Shown: positions 28,614 to 37,068, numbered from the stretch's first letter. The stretch: DNA of 64,000 nucleotides from an uncultured Pelagibacteraceae bacterium (GCA_902537845.1 CACBDC010000001.1:56994-120993), one strand, 5' to 3'. Numbers and translations: made by a program. The notes: generated by a model from the sequence alone, not told the origin.

Positions 28614-29135
28614 ATGATAAATATTTTTTTAAATAGAGTTTTTAGAGCAATTAAAATTGATATTGAATTGTTTGAGGAAGTTGAAAAAGATAAAAAAGCA
28701 ACTTTTCAGGCAGGTATTGTAGTTGTTTTATCAAGTTTAGCTGCAGGTGTTGGATCTATTCATTTGGGTGCATCCAATTTTCTAGTCGCTCCAGCTCTTT
28801 CATTGCTGAGCTGGTATGTTTGGGCATACGTAATTTATTTCGTAGGAGTAAAACTTTTTGGCGATAACAAAACAAAAAGCAATCATGGAGAACTTTTAAG
28901 AACTATTGGTTTTTCAAGCGCCCCTGGATTAATTAGAGTTTTTGGAATTACCCCAGAATTAATGACGGTTACATTCATTGGCTCTGCCTTTTGGATGCTT
29001 GCTTGTATGGTTGTAGCAATAAAAGCTGCTTTAGATTACGACAGTCTTTGGAAGGCTTTTGGAGTAGTTGTAGTTTCTTGGTTATTCCAAGCTTTTTTTC
29101 TTTTCTTAGTGATAGTTTTATTTAAAGGAATTTAA
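28614..29135 (+). CDS. YIP1-family-like membrane protein
   Basis: A 173-residue membrane protein with five hydrophobic segments. 'RVFRAIKIDIELFEEVEKDK' followed by 'QAGIVVVLSSLAAGVG' and 'LLRTIGFSSAPGLIRVFGI' resemble the bacterial Yip1 domain family. ATG at 28614 is favoured; an upstream TTG at 28599 would overlap the previous gene. Function unknown. Confidence 0.7.
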   Translation: MINIFLNRVFRAIKIDIELFEEVEKDKKATFQAGIVVVLSSLAAGVGSIHLGASNFLVAPALSLLSWYVWAYVIYFVGVKLFGDNKTKSNHGELLRTIGFSSAPGLIRVFGITPELMTVTFIGSAFWMLACMVVAIKAALDYDSLWKAFGVVVVSWLFQAFFLFLVIVLFKGI

Positions 29136-29296
29136 ATTGGAAATATTGTTTTAGCTAAATTACAACTTTTACAAATTTTATAACCGTGCATTATTAAATT
29201 TTGTTTAACACTTTCATCTTCTTTTTTACATTCTTCGCAGAAATTATTAGTTTTCTCTAATTTGCTATCTAAGACAATTTGGTCATCGTTTTTCAT
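29132..29296 (-). CDS. Small zinc-ribbon-like protein
   Basis: A 54-residue protein on the minus strand. It has two cysteine pairs, 'CEEC' and 'CKSC' (Cys 20, 23, 42, 45), the layout of a small zinc ribbon. The ATG at 29296 is preferred to an upstream TTG that would run 140 bases into the opposing msrA gene. Tail overlaps the YIP1-like gene by four bases, as often seen between real convergent genes here. No function can be given. Confidence 0.6.
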   Translation of the reverse strand: MKNDDQIVLDSKLEKTNNFCEECKKEDESVKQNLIMHGYKICKSCNLAKTIFPI

Positions 29297-29319
29297 GTAA
29301 TTTAAGATATCATATTTTA

Positions 29320-29889
29320 ATGAAAAAAGTTTTAATAATAATTGTATTTTTAATTCATAGTAATTTAAATGCAGTCGAAAATAAAAAAGCTTATTTTGCT
29401 GGGGGTTGCTTCTGGTGCATGGAAGAGTCTTTTGATCAAGTAAAAGGTGTGATTTCAACTATTTCAGGTTATTCTGGAGGACATTTAAAAAATCCAACTT
29501 ATCAAGACGTTATTTATAAGGACACTGGTCATGTGGAGGCTATTGAAGTTGTTTATGACCCAAACGTTATTAGTTATGAAAAACTTTTAGATATTTATTG
29601 GAAAAATATTGATCCTTTTGACTCCGCGGGGCAATTTTGCGATAAAGGAAAAAGTTACAGGTCTGTAATTTTTTTTCAAACACAACTAGAAAAAGAATTT
29701 ATTGAAAAATCATTCAAAAAGTTAGAGAAAATATTTAATAATAAAATAGTAACTTTAGTTTGGAAATTTGAGAGTTTTTATCCTGCTGAAGATTATCACC
29801 AAAATTATTACGAAAAAAACTTTATTAGATACCTAATGTATAAAAAGGGGTGTAAAAGAGAAGAGACCTTGGAAAAAATATGGAATTGA
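29320..29889 (+). CDS. msrA: Peptide methionine sulfoxide reductase MsrA, exported form
   Basis: A 189-residue MsrA. The catalytic cysteine is Cys 30 in 'GGCFWCMEESF', and 'GYSGGHLKNPTYQDV' and 'FWKNIDPFDSAGQFCDKG'-like motifs follow. Residues 1-18 form a signal peptide ('VLIIIVFLIHSNLNA'), so the enzyme probably repairs oxidised methionine in the periplasm. Fits the oxidative/light stress context. Overlaps the next gene by 10 bases. Confidence 0.93.
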   Translation: MKKVLIIIVFLIHSNLNAVENKKAYFAGGCFWCMEESFDQVKGVISTISGYSGGHLKNPTYQDVIYKDTGHVEAIEVVYDPNVISYEKLLDIYWKNIDPFDSAGQFCDKGKSYRSVIFFQTQLEKEFIEKSFKKLEKIFNNKIVTLVWKFESFYPAEDYHQNYYEKNFIRYLMYKKGCKREETLEKIWN

Positions 29890-30335
29890 ACAAATTACTT
29901 GTAGCAATTTTTTTTGTTAGTTTTGTTAGCTCAGTGAAAGCTGAGATGATTAAACCTGCAGAAAATCTATCTGCTTACGATGTAATTAAAATTCAGTTAG
30001 ACGCCCTTAAAAATAATGATGACAATGATGCAGGAATCAAACAAACATGGTTGTTTGCTCATCCGGACAACAAAAAGATGACAGGACCTTATGCTCGTTT
30101 TAGAATTATGCTTTACGATGTGCATTATAGGATTCTTTTAAATCATTTTTCACATAAAATAGATTTGATTATGAATACTGATAATAAATTTGTTTATGGG
30201 GTAAAAGTTTTGAGTGAAGAAAAAAAACAATTCTACTATTTATGGCATGTTGAAAGAGGCAACGACAAAAACTGTAAAAATTGCTGGTTTACGTCTGGGG
30301 TCTCAATGCCAACAGATCAAGGTAATTCCATTTGA
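29880..30335 (+). CDS. DUF4864-like exported protein
   Basis: A 151-residue protein with a signal peptide (about residues 1-22, ending 'SSVKA'). The mature sequence 'AYDVIKIQLDALKNND' and 'GIKQTWLFAHPDNKKMTGPY' match DUF4864, an NTF2-like fold seen in marine bacteria and plants. Three cysteines sit near the end ('CKNCW'). The function is unknown. It overlaps the following small membrane gene by four bases in a TTGA arrangement. Confidence 0.65.
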   Translation: MELNKLLVAIFFVSFVSSVKAEMIKPAENLSAYDVIKIQLDALKNNDDNDAGIKQTWLFAHPDNKKMTGPYARFRIMLYDVHYRILLNHFSHKIDLIMNTDNKFVYGVKVLSEEKKQFYYLWHVERGNDKNCKNCWFTSGVSMPTDQGNSI

Positions 30336-30532
30336 AAAAACCTCCATTTGCAGTCAGATATATTATTATAGGGGCAATACTAGTTTTGCCTCCTATTCTT
30401 AGCACTCACTATGGAACAATTCATTTAGGAAAACACAATGGAGTTCTTTTAGGCTTTTGTGTTGGAATAATCTGTGTTTCATTTGCTTGTTGGAAGCTTT
30501 TCATTGATGGTTGGAGGGATGACGAAGATTAA
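30332..30532 (+). CDS. Small two-helix membrane protein
   Basis: A 66-residue protein starting with TTG in a four-base TTGA overlap with the preceding stop. It has two hydrophobic segments (about residues 10-24 and 37-56) separated by 'THYGTIHLGKHNG' and an acidic tail 'WRDDED'. It is followed directly by the photolyase-like gene with a one-base overlap, so it is probably translated as part of this operon. No family recognised. Confidence 0.7.
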   Translation: MKKPPFAVRYIIIGAILVLPPILSTHYGTIHLGKHNGVLLGFCVGIICVSFACWKLFIDGWRDDED

Positions 30533-31668
30533 TGAAATTCGAAATCTCAAGAGAAGGAGCCTTAAAACAGCTCGATGCTTTTATAAACAGTGAACTAGCA
30601 AATTATAGTTTCAAAAGAAATTTTGATTTTGGGCCAAAAGACAAATCAAATGTATCTTGCTTATCACCTTACATCTCTCATAGATTAATAACTGAATATG
30701 AAGTCGCAAAAACAGTTTTAACAAAATTTCCTTATCAAAAAGTTGAAAAATATATTCAAGAAATATTTTGGCGAGTTTATTGGAAAGGTTGGTTAGAACT
30801 TAGACCTCAAGTTTGGACTGACTTTATAGAAGATTTAAAAGGATTAAAGGAAGATGAAAATTATAACAAAGTTATTAATGGTGAAACTCAAATTGAATGT
30901 TTTAACGATTGGGTAAAAGAGCTTAAAGAAAATAACTATTTACATAATCATACAAGAATGTGGTTTGCTAGCATTTGGATATTTACATTAAATTTGCCTT
31001 GGCAGAAAGGTGCAGAGTTTTTTATGAAACATTTATATGACGGAGACGCAGCTTCTAATACTTTAAGTTGGAGATGGGTTGCAGGTTTACAAACAAAAGG
31101 CAAACACTACGTTGCTCAGTCATGGAATATAAGTAAGTTCACAAATAATAAATATAAAAATTTAAAATTAAATGAAAATGCTTTACCCATAACAGACAAA
31201 AGAGAATACAAATTAAATCCACTTAATTTTATTTCAGGAGATAATTCAAATGAAAACTTACTAGTTTTTGAGAACGAATTAAATTTAGAAAATAAAGATT
31301 TAAAAAAATATAATAATATTTACTTAATTTTGTTAAGCAATGATATCCGAAAGTTAAAGCTGGAACAAAAAGTTCTAGACTATAAGTCACAATTAATTAA
31401 TGACCAAAAAAAACGATTTGAAGATTTAAAAATCATGGATGAGATTAAATTTCAAACTTTAACAGATAAAATTAAATCTTTTGATGTCATTCACCCTAGC
31501 ATTGGAGAGAATTATTCTTATTTAAATACTATAAGGAAAAAACAAAATTTAGAATTAAATTATATTTTGAGTGAGGAAGATCAATATTCTTGGCAATTTT
31601 CTAATAAAGGATATTTCAATTTTAAAAATAATATTCCTAAAATTTTAACAAATTTTAATTTACAATAA
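30532..31668 (+). CDS. Photolyase/cryptochrome-like FAD-binding protein with unusual domain order
   Basis: A 378-residue protein. Residues 1-200 match the helical FAD-binding domain of class I photolyases: 'CLSPYISHRLITEYEV', 'EIFWRVYWKGW', 'HNHTRMWFASIW' and 'YDGDAASNTLSWRWVAG'. The usual N-terminal antenna domain is absent. Residues about 240-378 instead form a non-helical tail beginning 'NLLVFENELNLENKDL', which resembles the 'vlWFRnDLRlxDN' opening of that antenna domain moved to the C-terminus. It may be a light-driven DNA repair or signalling flavoprotein. The transposition is an inference from motif shape only. Confidence 0.85.
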   Translation: MKFEISREGALKQLDAFINSELANYSFKRNFDFGPKDKSNVSCLSPYISHRLITEYEVAKTVLTKFPYQKVEKYIQEIFWRVYWKGWLELRPQVWTDFIEDLKGLKEDENYNKVINGETQIECFNDWVKELKENNYLHNHTRMWFASIWIFTLNLPWQKGAEFFMKHLYDGDAASNTLSWRWVAGLQTKGKHYVAQSWNISKFTNNKYKNLKLNENALPITDKREYKLNPLNFISGDNSNENLLVFENELNLENKDLKKYNNIYLILLSNDIRKLKLEQKVLDYKSQLINDQKKRFEDLKIMDEIKFQTLTDKIKSFDVIHPSIGENYSYLNTIRKKQNLELNYILSEEDQYSWQFSNKGYFNFKNNIPKILTNFNLQ

Positions 31669-31669
31669 T

Positions 31670-31795
31670 TTATTTAGAAGAACATTTTTTTGAACAATAT
31701 TTTACTTTTTCCCAATTTAGCCTCCATTTTTTTCTCCAACTAAAGGGTTTATTACAAACTGGACAAGTTTTTTTTGGCAAATTAGTTTTTTTCAT
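31670..31795 (-). CDS. DUF2256 small zinc-binding protein
   Basis: A 41-residue protein read directly from the minus strand. It contains '[14 protein letters not shown]' and 'VKYCSKKC', the two Cys pairs and Trp-rich core that define DUF2256. These tiny proteins usually sit next to cryptochrome/photolyase genes. Its ATG lies inside the last 14 bases of the DUF393 gene, so it is the third gene of the photolyase-DUF393-DUF2256 operon. It ends one base after the convergent photolyase-like gene. Confidence 0.88.
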   Translation of the reverse strand: MKKTNLPKKTCPVCNKPFSWRKKWRLNWEKVKYCSKKCSSK

Positions 31796-32141
31796 CGTTT
31801 AGAAGATGTTTATTTTTTATAAATAGGAAATAAGCAGCAATTTCATAGAAAATATTTAATATGAAAAACAGAGGTTTAATCTTAAATATTTTATATAAAA
31901 AATTATATTTAGGAACATTTTTCCAGATTATTAAAAAAGACTCTGCTCCATCGATTACTCTACCATCTTGTATAACATGCATTCTTCTTAAAAGTTCTTT
32001 GTAAGATTTGGAAGTAATTTTCTGAGCATCTTCATCAGAAGTTACATCTATCCACTCAACACTGTTATCGCTATGTTTTTTGTAATGATTGATTTCGGCT
32101 CTACAAATATTACATGAATTGTTAAAAAAAACTTTAACCAT
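31782..32141 (-). CDS. DUF393 thiol-disulfide oxidoreductase (DCC family)
   Basis: A 119-residue thioredoxin-fold protein. The redox motif is '[16 protein letters not shown]' (Cys 9 and Cys 12), and '[20 protein letters not shown]' is a typical DCC continuation. It is frequently encoded beside photolyase-type genes in marine bacteria. Its start overlaps the end of the photolyase gene upstream by eight bases and its end overlaps DUF2256. Confidence 0.85.
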   Translation of the reverse strand: MVKVFFNNSCNICRAEINHYKKHSDNSVEWIDVTSDEDAQKITSKSYKELLRRMHVIQDGRVIDGAESFLIIWKNVPKYNFLYKIFKIKPLFFILNIFYEIAAYFLFIKNKHLLNDEKN

Positions 32142-33624
32142 TAGTATTTTCTTTTATAAAATTATTGGCAGCTTTAAAAATTCTTATTTTTCTCTCTTTG
32201 TTCATTTTTTCAGACACCCTTACCATCATTGCTAAACGAGGATTTTTTAAGAAGAATTTCTTATGTCTATCTATAAATTTCCAATATAATCCGTCCATTA
32301 CATCACACCAAGGACCTTTTTTAAAATGCATCATTTTAAGAAAATAACTAGAGCCACAAATATAAGGTTTAGTTGCAAATATTCCACCGTCACTAAATAA
32401 TCCCATTCCATAAACATTTGGCGCCATTACCCAGTCAGATGAGTCTACAAACATTTCCATAAACCATTTGTAAACTTGTTTAGGATTTATTTCACAAAGA
32501 TTCATTATGTTAGCCAATATCATTAGCCTTTCTATGTGATGTGACCAGCCATAGTTTTTAGCATTATTGATCGCATGATCTAACGGATCTAAACCAGTAT
32601 TTCCATCATACCATGATTTTTTCATTTTTCTTTTATGATTAAAAAAATTAGTGTTATCTAGTCGTTTATCAAAGTTTTGGTAAATTCCTCTCATAAACTC
32701 TCTCCAACCTATAATCTGTCTAATATAACCCTCTAAGGAATTCATAGGTACTTTATTTTCAATCTTTCTTAACTTCTCTATTATCTCTTCTGGGGCTATT
32801 AAACCTAAGTTTATAAGTGGACTTAGCGCGCTATGAAAAACAGTATTTGATTTATCTGTTACTGCATCCTCATAATCCCCAAAAAGCTTTATTCTCTCTT
32901 TCAAAAACTCATCAAGCCACTTACTTGCGTCTTTTCGTGTTGTTGGAAACCAAAATTTATCAGTATCCCCTGGATGATCTTTAAAATTAGAATTTATAAA
33001 TTTTTTAAGAGTAATAGTTTCCTTTGTTTCTTTTGCCTTAGAAATAATAGGAACTTTAATAGTATTCGGAAGTTTTTTTCTATTTTCTTCGTCAAAGCTC
33101 CATTTATTACCTTTCGGAGTCCCGTTTTTATTCATCAATAAATTCATCTTAGTTCTTACAATTTTATAGAAATTAGCCATGAAAGGACGTTTATTTTTAG
33201 ATAGGTAATCTTTAAATTCATGCCTCTCCATTAAAAACATTGGAGACTTTACTTGATTAATTTTAAGTGAATTTTTTTTTCCTAGATTTAAAATTCTTTT
33301 TTCAAAAAATTTATCTTCAATTTCAAAAAAAGTAATTTCTTTTATCTTTTTTTCTTTAATAGTCTGTTCTAATTTTTTTTCGTAGGGTAATTTAAAATCT
33401 TTTTTAACATCTTTATATATTAAATTAAAATTTTTTGATTTAAGCTCATCTTTAAACGATCTCATTGAAGATAAAAATAAAAGTATTTTTAATTTATGAT
33501 GTTTTTCAAATGTACATAACCCATAGTCTTCTGCCATGAAAAAAGTGTGGTCTTTATAATCAGAGAGGTATTTTGGGTTAAAAAGTTGATTTCCTAAAAT
33601 TATAAAAAGCTTCATAAGTAACAA
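32134..33624 (-). CDS. phrB: Cryptochrome/photolyase of the PhrB (FeS-BCP/DPRP) family
   Basis: A 496-residue protein with the N-terminal deoxyribodipyrimidine photolyase-related domain ('FIILGNQLFNPKYL', 'FFMAEDY') and a C-terminal FAD domain with 'EGYIRQIIGWREFMRGIY' and 'HIERLMILANIMNLCEINP'. Family members repair (6-4) photoproducts and carry a [4Fe-4S] cluster bound by four cysteines. Here Cys of 'NLCEINP' and Cys of 'PWCDVMDGLYW' remain, but the CxxC expected between them reads 'HFKKGPW', so two ligands appear lost. The start could be the second Met, three codons in. Confidence 0.88.
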   Translation of the reverse strand: MLLMKLFIILGNQLFNPKYLSDYKDHTFFMAEDYGLCTFEKHHKLKILLFLSSMRSFKDELKSKNFNLIYKDVKKDFKLPYEKKLEQTIKEKKIKEITFFEIEDKFFEKRILNLGKKNSLKINQVKSPMFLMERHEFKDYLSKNKRPFMANFYKIVRTKMNLLMNKNGTPKGNKWSFDEENRKKLPNTIKVPIISKAKETKETITLKKFINSNFKDHPGDTDKFWFPTTRKDASKWLDEFLKERIKLFGDYEDAVTDKSNTVFHSALSPLINLGLIAPEEIIEKLRKIENKVPMNSLEGYIRQIIGWREFMRGIYQNFDKRLDNTNFFNHKRKMKKSWYDGNTGLDPLDHAINNAKNYGWSHHIERLMILANIMNLCEINPKQVYKWFMEMFVDSSDWVMAPNVYGMGLFSDGGIFATKPYICGSSYFLKMMHFKKGPWCDVMDGLYWKFIDRHKKFFLKNPRLAMMVRVSEKMNKERKIRIFKAANNFIKENTNG

Positions 33625-33699
33625 AATACATATTTTATTAAGATATTACACGCGTCATTATTTGCATGTAAATAACCTTTAATAATGTTATTTTTAATT

Positions 33700-34410
33700 A
33701 TGAAAAAAGTAATTTTAGGAGCAACAGGATCAATCGGATCCTCTTTAGCGAAGAAATTAGTTGACGGAGGTGAAGAGGTGCATTTAGTTGGTAGAGATGA
33801 GGCTAGTTTGTCGGAATTAGCAAATAATTTAAATTCTACATTTACGGTTTGTGATGTTTTAGAAGAGAACTTTTCTGAAAAAATACTTAACGATTTGAAA
33901 GATGAATCAATCAATGGGCTAGCTTTTTGTGTTGGATCAATTGATTTAAAACCATTAAAATTGACAAAAAAAAGTGACTTCATGCAATCATTTAATTTAA
34001 ATCTAATTTCTGCAACAGAAATAATCAAAACCTTGGCAGATAATTTAAAAAAAAATAAAGGTTCAATTGTTTTATTTTCAACAGTAGCCGTAAAACAAGG
34101 TTTTCCAAACCATGCAATAGTTTCATCAGCGAAAGGTGCTATAGAAGGATTGACTTTAGCTTTAGCAGCTGAGTTCGCACCAAATGTTAGGGTTAATTGT
34201 ATCGCACCTAGTTTGACAAACTCCAAGATTTCAAATTTTTTACTCAAAAATGAGAAAGTTGCTGAAGGTATTGCCAAAATGCATCCAATGAAGAGAATAG
34301 GTGAAGGTGGAGACTCTGCTTCAGTTGCAAAGTTTCTACTTACAAATGAAAGTTCATGGATAACAGGTCAGATATTAGGTGTTGATGGAGGAAGATCATC
34401 TGTCGCATAA
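33700..34410 (+). CDS. Short-chain dehydrogenase/reductase
   Basis: A 236-residue SDR with 'VILGATGSIGSSLAKKL' as cofactor turn, 'VLFSTVAVKQGFPNHAIVSSAKGA' (the catalytic Tyr of YxxxK is replaced by a Ser/His-containing stretch, with Lys conserved) and C-terminal 'WITGQILGVDGG'. The ATG at 33700 is chosen because it lies three residues before the first beta strand; another in-frame ATG is at 33685. The absent Tyr is notable and may mean altered or lost oxidoreductase activity. Divergent from phrB with about 75 bases between starts. Confidence 0.85.
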   Translation: MKKVILGATGSIGSSLAKKLVDGGEEVHLVGRDEASLSELANNLNSTFTVCDVLEENFSEKILNDLKDESINGLAFCVGSIDLKPLKLTKKSDFMQSFNLNLISATEIIKTLADNLKKNKGSIVLFSTVAVKQGFPNHAIVSSAKGAIEGLTLALAAEFAPNVRVNCIAPSLTNSKISNFLLKNEKVAEGIAKMHPMKRIGEGGDSASVAKFLLTNESSWITGQILGVDGGRSSVA

Positions 34411-34441
34411 CAATTTTTATATAAACAATTAAATAAGTCTT

Positions 34442-34936
34442 ATGAAAAATATTTCAATTATAATTTTGTCTCTTTTATTAAGTACAAGCTTAATGGGTGC
34501 GGGAAGTGATAGCAGTAGTGGATCATCTTCTTCTAAAGAGGAGTCTTTGTATGAAGACGCTGTAAAATTAGTCAAGAGAGCTGGGAAATTAGAAAAAAAA
34601 GATAAAACTGATAAAGCTAAAAAACTTTATGCACAAGCTTTTAATAAACTAGAGAAAGCATATAAATCAGATAAAAAAAATCCAGATATTCTTAATTACA
34701 TGGGCTTTACAACAAGAAAAACCGGAAATTTTGTTAAAGCTGAAAAGTTTTATTTAGAAGGCTTAAGTTTAAAACCTAATCATAATGGTATTAATGAGTA
34801 TTTAGGTGAACTATATGTGCAAACAAATAGAATAGATAAAGCTAACGAGAGATTAGAAGTCCTAAAGAGTTGCAATTGTAAAGAGTATGGTGAACTTGAA
34901 TTAATTATAAAAACTAGAGGTTCTAAGGTTTACTAA
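34442..34936 (+). CDS. TPR repeat protein, exported
   Basis: A 164-residue protein with a signal peptide (residues 1-20) and a low-complexity Ser/Gly/Lys stretch 'GSDSSSGSSSSKEE' after it. Two or three tetratricopeptide-like units follow ('AYKSDKKNPDILNYMGFTTRKTG', 'AEKFYLEGLSLKPNHNGINEYLGEL' shapes). Probably a periplasmic protein-protein interaction factor. Its end overlaps the convergent DUF2237 gene by four bases. Confidence 0.8.
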   Translation: MKNISIIILSLLLSTSLMGAGSDSSSGSSSSKEESLYEDAVKLVKRAGKLEKKDKTDKAKKLYAQAFNKLEKAYKSDKKNPDILNYMGFTTRKTGNFVKAEKFYLEGLSLKPNHNGINEYLGELYVQTNRIDKANERLEVLKSCNCKEYGELELIIKTRGSKVY

Positions 34937-35310
34937 GACAAATCTACAGCAAATTTTTTTAATTTCTCAATTGGTATAAGCTCTAGTGTTTTAATATTAG
35001 TTTTTTTCAAGTAAACCGAACACGCTGCATCTTCTTCAATGGCTCTAGCGTACCAAGTCGCACAAATACACCAACAGTCACCCTCCTTTAAACCTGGAAA
35101 TCCAAATTCAGGATGAGGTGTGATCAAATCATTACCAACCTTCCTCGACCAAAGTAAAAATTTATCTGTAACTTTTGCACAAACCGTATGAACTCCTCTA
35201 TCATTTTTATCTGTATTACAGCATCCATCTCTAAACCAACCAGTTAACGGATCGTTAGAACATGGTTCTAAAGGTTCACCAAAAACATTTTTTTGAATTT
35301 CATTACTCAT
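34933..35310 (-). CDS. DUF2237 family protein
   Basis: A 125-residue protein with the DUF2237 core: 'NVFGEPLEPCSNDPLTGWFRDGCC', 'GVHTVCAKVTDKFL' and 'GLKEGDCWCICATWYARA' (each given as separate motifs). Six conserved cysteines suggest metal or redox chemistry. No function is established. It overlaps the downstream-read oxygenase gene by four bases. Confidence 0.9.
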   Translation of the reverse strand: MSNEIQKNVFGEPLEPCSNDPLTGWFRDGCCNTDKNDRGVHTVCAKVTDKFLLWSRKVGNDLITPHPEFGFPGLKEGDCWCICATWYARAIEEDAACSVYLKKTNIKTLELIPIEKLKKFAVDLS

Positions 35311-35915
35311 CTTGAAAAAACATTAGCAATTTTACTATCAATTTCTAAATTAAAAGAAAAAGATCTTCTTTCTTCATTTGATTTAAATGGGTAAGCTGTA
35401 TGCATCAAATAATGTGGAAAAAGAATTACATCTCCTACTTTTGGTTGATGATTATAAATACTATCACTTAAAAACATTTTATTCCCATTTATGAAATCAA
35501 TAGTGCCATCAATTTTTGATTTTTTATAATTTTTTGAAATAAATTTTGGAATTTTTAAGTAACCCACACCTGATATGTGTCCGTCGTGATAATGTACGGG
35601 ATTATATTCATTATTAAATTGCCTTACTATCCAAAAATTTTTTATTGTAATTTTTTTAATTTTTTTTCCTGCAGTTTGAAAAATATATTTTTTGACTTCA
35701 TTAAATATTACTTTCTCTAAATTTTTCTTTACAAAAGATTTAGGCAATTGGAATTCTTGTTTAACTTGCCCGACTAATTTTTTTGAGTAATCAAGTTTTT
35801 TTAATAATTTTTTTTTATTTAAGATTTGATCAACCTGAGCATTTATTTTTGTAACTAAATTATTAGAAAATTTTAATTTAGCTATTTTAGGACCAAAGGG
35901 ACTAATTACTTTCAT
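35307..35915 (-). CDS. Putative 2OG-Fe(II) oxygenase
   Basis: A 202-residue protein of the putative 2-oxoglutarate/Fe(II) oxygenase group (TIGR02466-like). Likely iron ligands are His and Asp of 'HYHDGHISGVGYL' near residue 112 and the distal His of 'HYLMHTAYPF' near residue 172, with Arg of 'EERRSFSFNL' as the 2-oxoglutarate anchor. Substrate unknown. Member of the hisI-oxygenase-DUF2237 minus-strand group. Confidence 0.8.
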   Translation of the reverse strand: MKVISPFGPKIAKLKFSNNLVTKINAQVDQILNKKKLLKKLDYSKKLVGQVKQEFQLPKSFVKKNLEKVIFNEVKKYIFQTAGKKIKKITIKNFWIVRQFNNEYNPVHYHDGHISGVGYLKIPKFISKNYKKSKIDGTIDFINGNKMFLSDSIYNHQPKVGDVILFPHYLMHTAYPFKSNEERRSFSFNLEIDSKIANVFSR

Positions 35916-35917
35916 TA

Positions 35918-36385
35918 TTATAACTTTGTTGGATTAGGCTGTCCTTTGTATACTTTTTCAGGATCAAATTTTTTTTCTTTTTCTTTAAATTCTAATTCTA
36001 TCACTTCAGAATTTTTTATTGGCCCTAGTGGTATTGACCTGTAAAAACATGATTTATAACCAACATGACAGCTTGCACCATTTCCAATATCAACTGACAT
36101 CCATAAAGCGTCTTGATCATCATCAACTCTTAGATCAATTACTTTTTGAATAAAACCACTAGTTTTTCCTTTGTGCCAGATATCTTTCCTAGATCTGCTC
36201 CAATAATGCGCTTCCTTAGTTTCAATTGTTTTCTTTAAAGCCTCTTCATTCATATAGCCGTGCATTAATAATTCACCAGAACTGCTATCAGTGGTGGTTA
36301 CTGGTATAAGCCCATCTTTATCAAATTTCGGTGATAGAAATTTTCCCTCTTCTATCTCAAAAACGCTTTCTCTCTTTTTAAACAT
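35918..36385 (-). CDS. hisI: Phosphoribosyl-AMP cyclohydrolase HisI
   Basis: A 155-residue enzyme of histidine biosynthesis that opens the purine ring of phosphoribosyl-AMP. Zn and Mg site motifs are 'DDDQDALWMSVD' and 'GASCHVGYKSCFYRS'. It is monofunctional, with no HisE domain. The ATG at 36385 is favoured; an upstream in-frame ATG at 36427 would add 14 hydrophobic residues unlike the family. Confidence 0.92.
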   Translation of the reverse strand: MFKKRESVFEIEEGKFLSPKFDKDGLIPVTTTDSSSGELLMHGYMNEEALKKTIETKEAHYWSRSRKDIWHKGKTSGFIQKVIDLRVDDDQDALWMSVDIGNGASCHVGYKSCFYRSIPLGPIKNSEVIELEFKEKEKKFDPEKVYKGQPNPTKL

Positions 36386-36459
36386 GAGCGTAAAATAATG
36401 AAAAAAAGACAAAATAGCAATTTGCATTAGTTAAATATGTCCTATAAAACCTTGAGACA

Positions 36460-37068
36460 ATGAAATTAGTAAAAGACATCGATAAAAATTCCTCAAAAAA
36501 GCTTGAAGTTTCAGACAAACAGGCGGAAGAGGCCTTTAGAACAATACTAAAATGGATTGGAGAAGATCCAAATAGAGAAGGTCTTATTGAGACACCAAAA
36601 AGAGTAATTAAAGCCTTTAAAGAATATTTTAAAGGGTACCACCAAGATGCGCATACTTATTTATCTAAAACTTTTGGAGATGTAGAAGGATATGATGATA
36701 TGGTAGTTGAAAAAAATATTACTCTCGAAAGTCATTGTGAGCATCACATGGCACCTATAATAGGAGTAGCTCATGTTGCTTACATTCCAAATAAAAAAGT
36801 AGTAGGTTTAAGTAAATTAGCAAGAACAGTTGAGATTTTCTCAAAAAGACTTCAAACTCAAGAGAGACTTACAATGCAAATTGCGAAAACTCTAATGCAG
36901 TCCTTAGATGCAAAAGGAGTAGCAGTTACAATTGATGCTGCGCATCAATGTATGACTATGAGAGGTGTAAAAAAAGAAAAAGCTACAACGGTTACAAACT
37001 ATTTTTTAGGCTCATTTAGAGAGGACTTAAGTATCCAAAATAGATATTTAAGGTATATTAAAAAATAG
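36460..37068 (+). CDS. folE: GTP cyclohydrolase I FolE
   Basis: A 202-residue FolE1. Zinc ligands are seen in '[13 protein letters not shown]' (Cys and His) and 'HQCMTMRGV' (second Cys). It makes dihydroneopterin triphosphate from GTP at the head of folate synthesis. '[23 protein letters not shown]' is the conserved active-site helix. The following gene begins at the next base. Confidence 0.95.
   Translation: MKLVKDIDKNSSKKLEVSDKQAEEAFRTILKWIGEDPNREGLIETPKRVIKAFKEYFKGYHQDAHTYLSKTFGDVEGYDDMVVEKNITLESHCEHHMAPIIGVAHVAYIPNKKVVGLSKLARTVEIFSKRLQTQERLTMQIAKTLMQSLDAKGVAVTIDAAHQCMTMRGVKKEKATTVTNYFLGSFREDLSIQNRYLRYIKK

Noticed and set aside
29297..29458. N-terminal extension of the small zinc-ribbon gene from a TTG start
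   Set aside because: It would overlap the opposing msrA gene by about 140 bases; the ATG at 29296 gives a compact protein with both Cys pairs.
30214..30402. Overlapping plus-strand frame of 62 codons
   Set aside because: It bridges two better-supported genes (DUF4864-like and the small membrane protein) in another frame and has no coherent features.
33612..34277. Long open frame on the minus strand, 221 codons
   Set aside because: It lies antisense to the SDR gene, whose plus-strand translation has clear cofactor motifs; the minus translation has no recognisable family.
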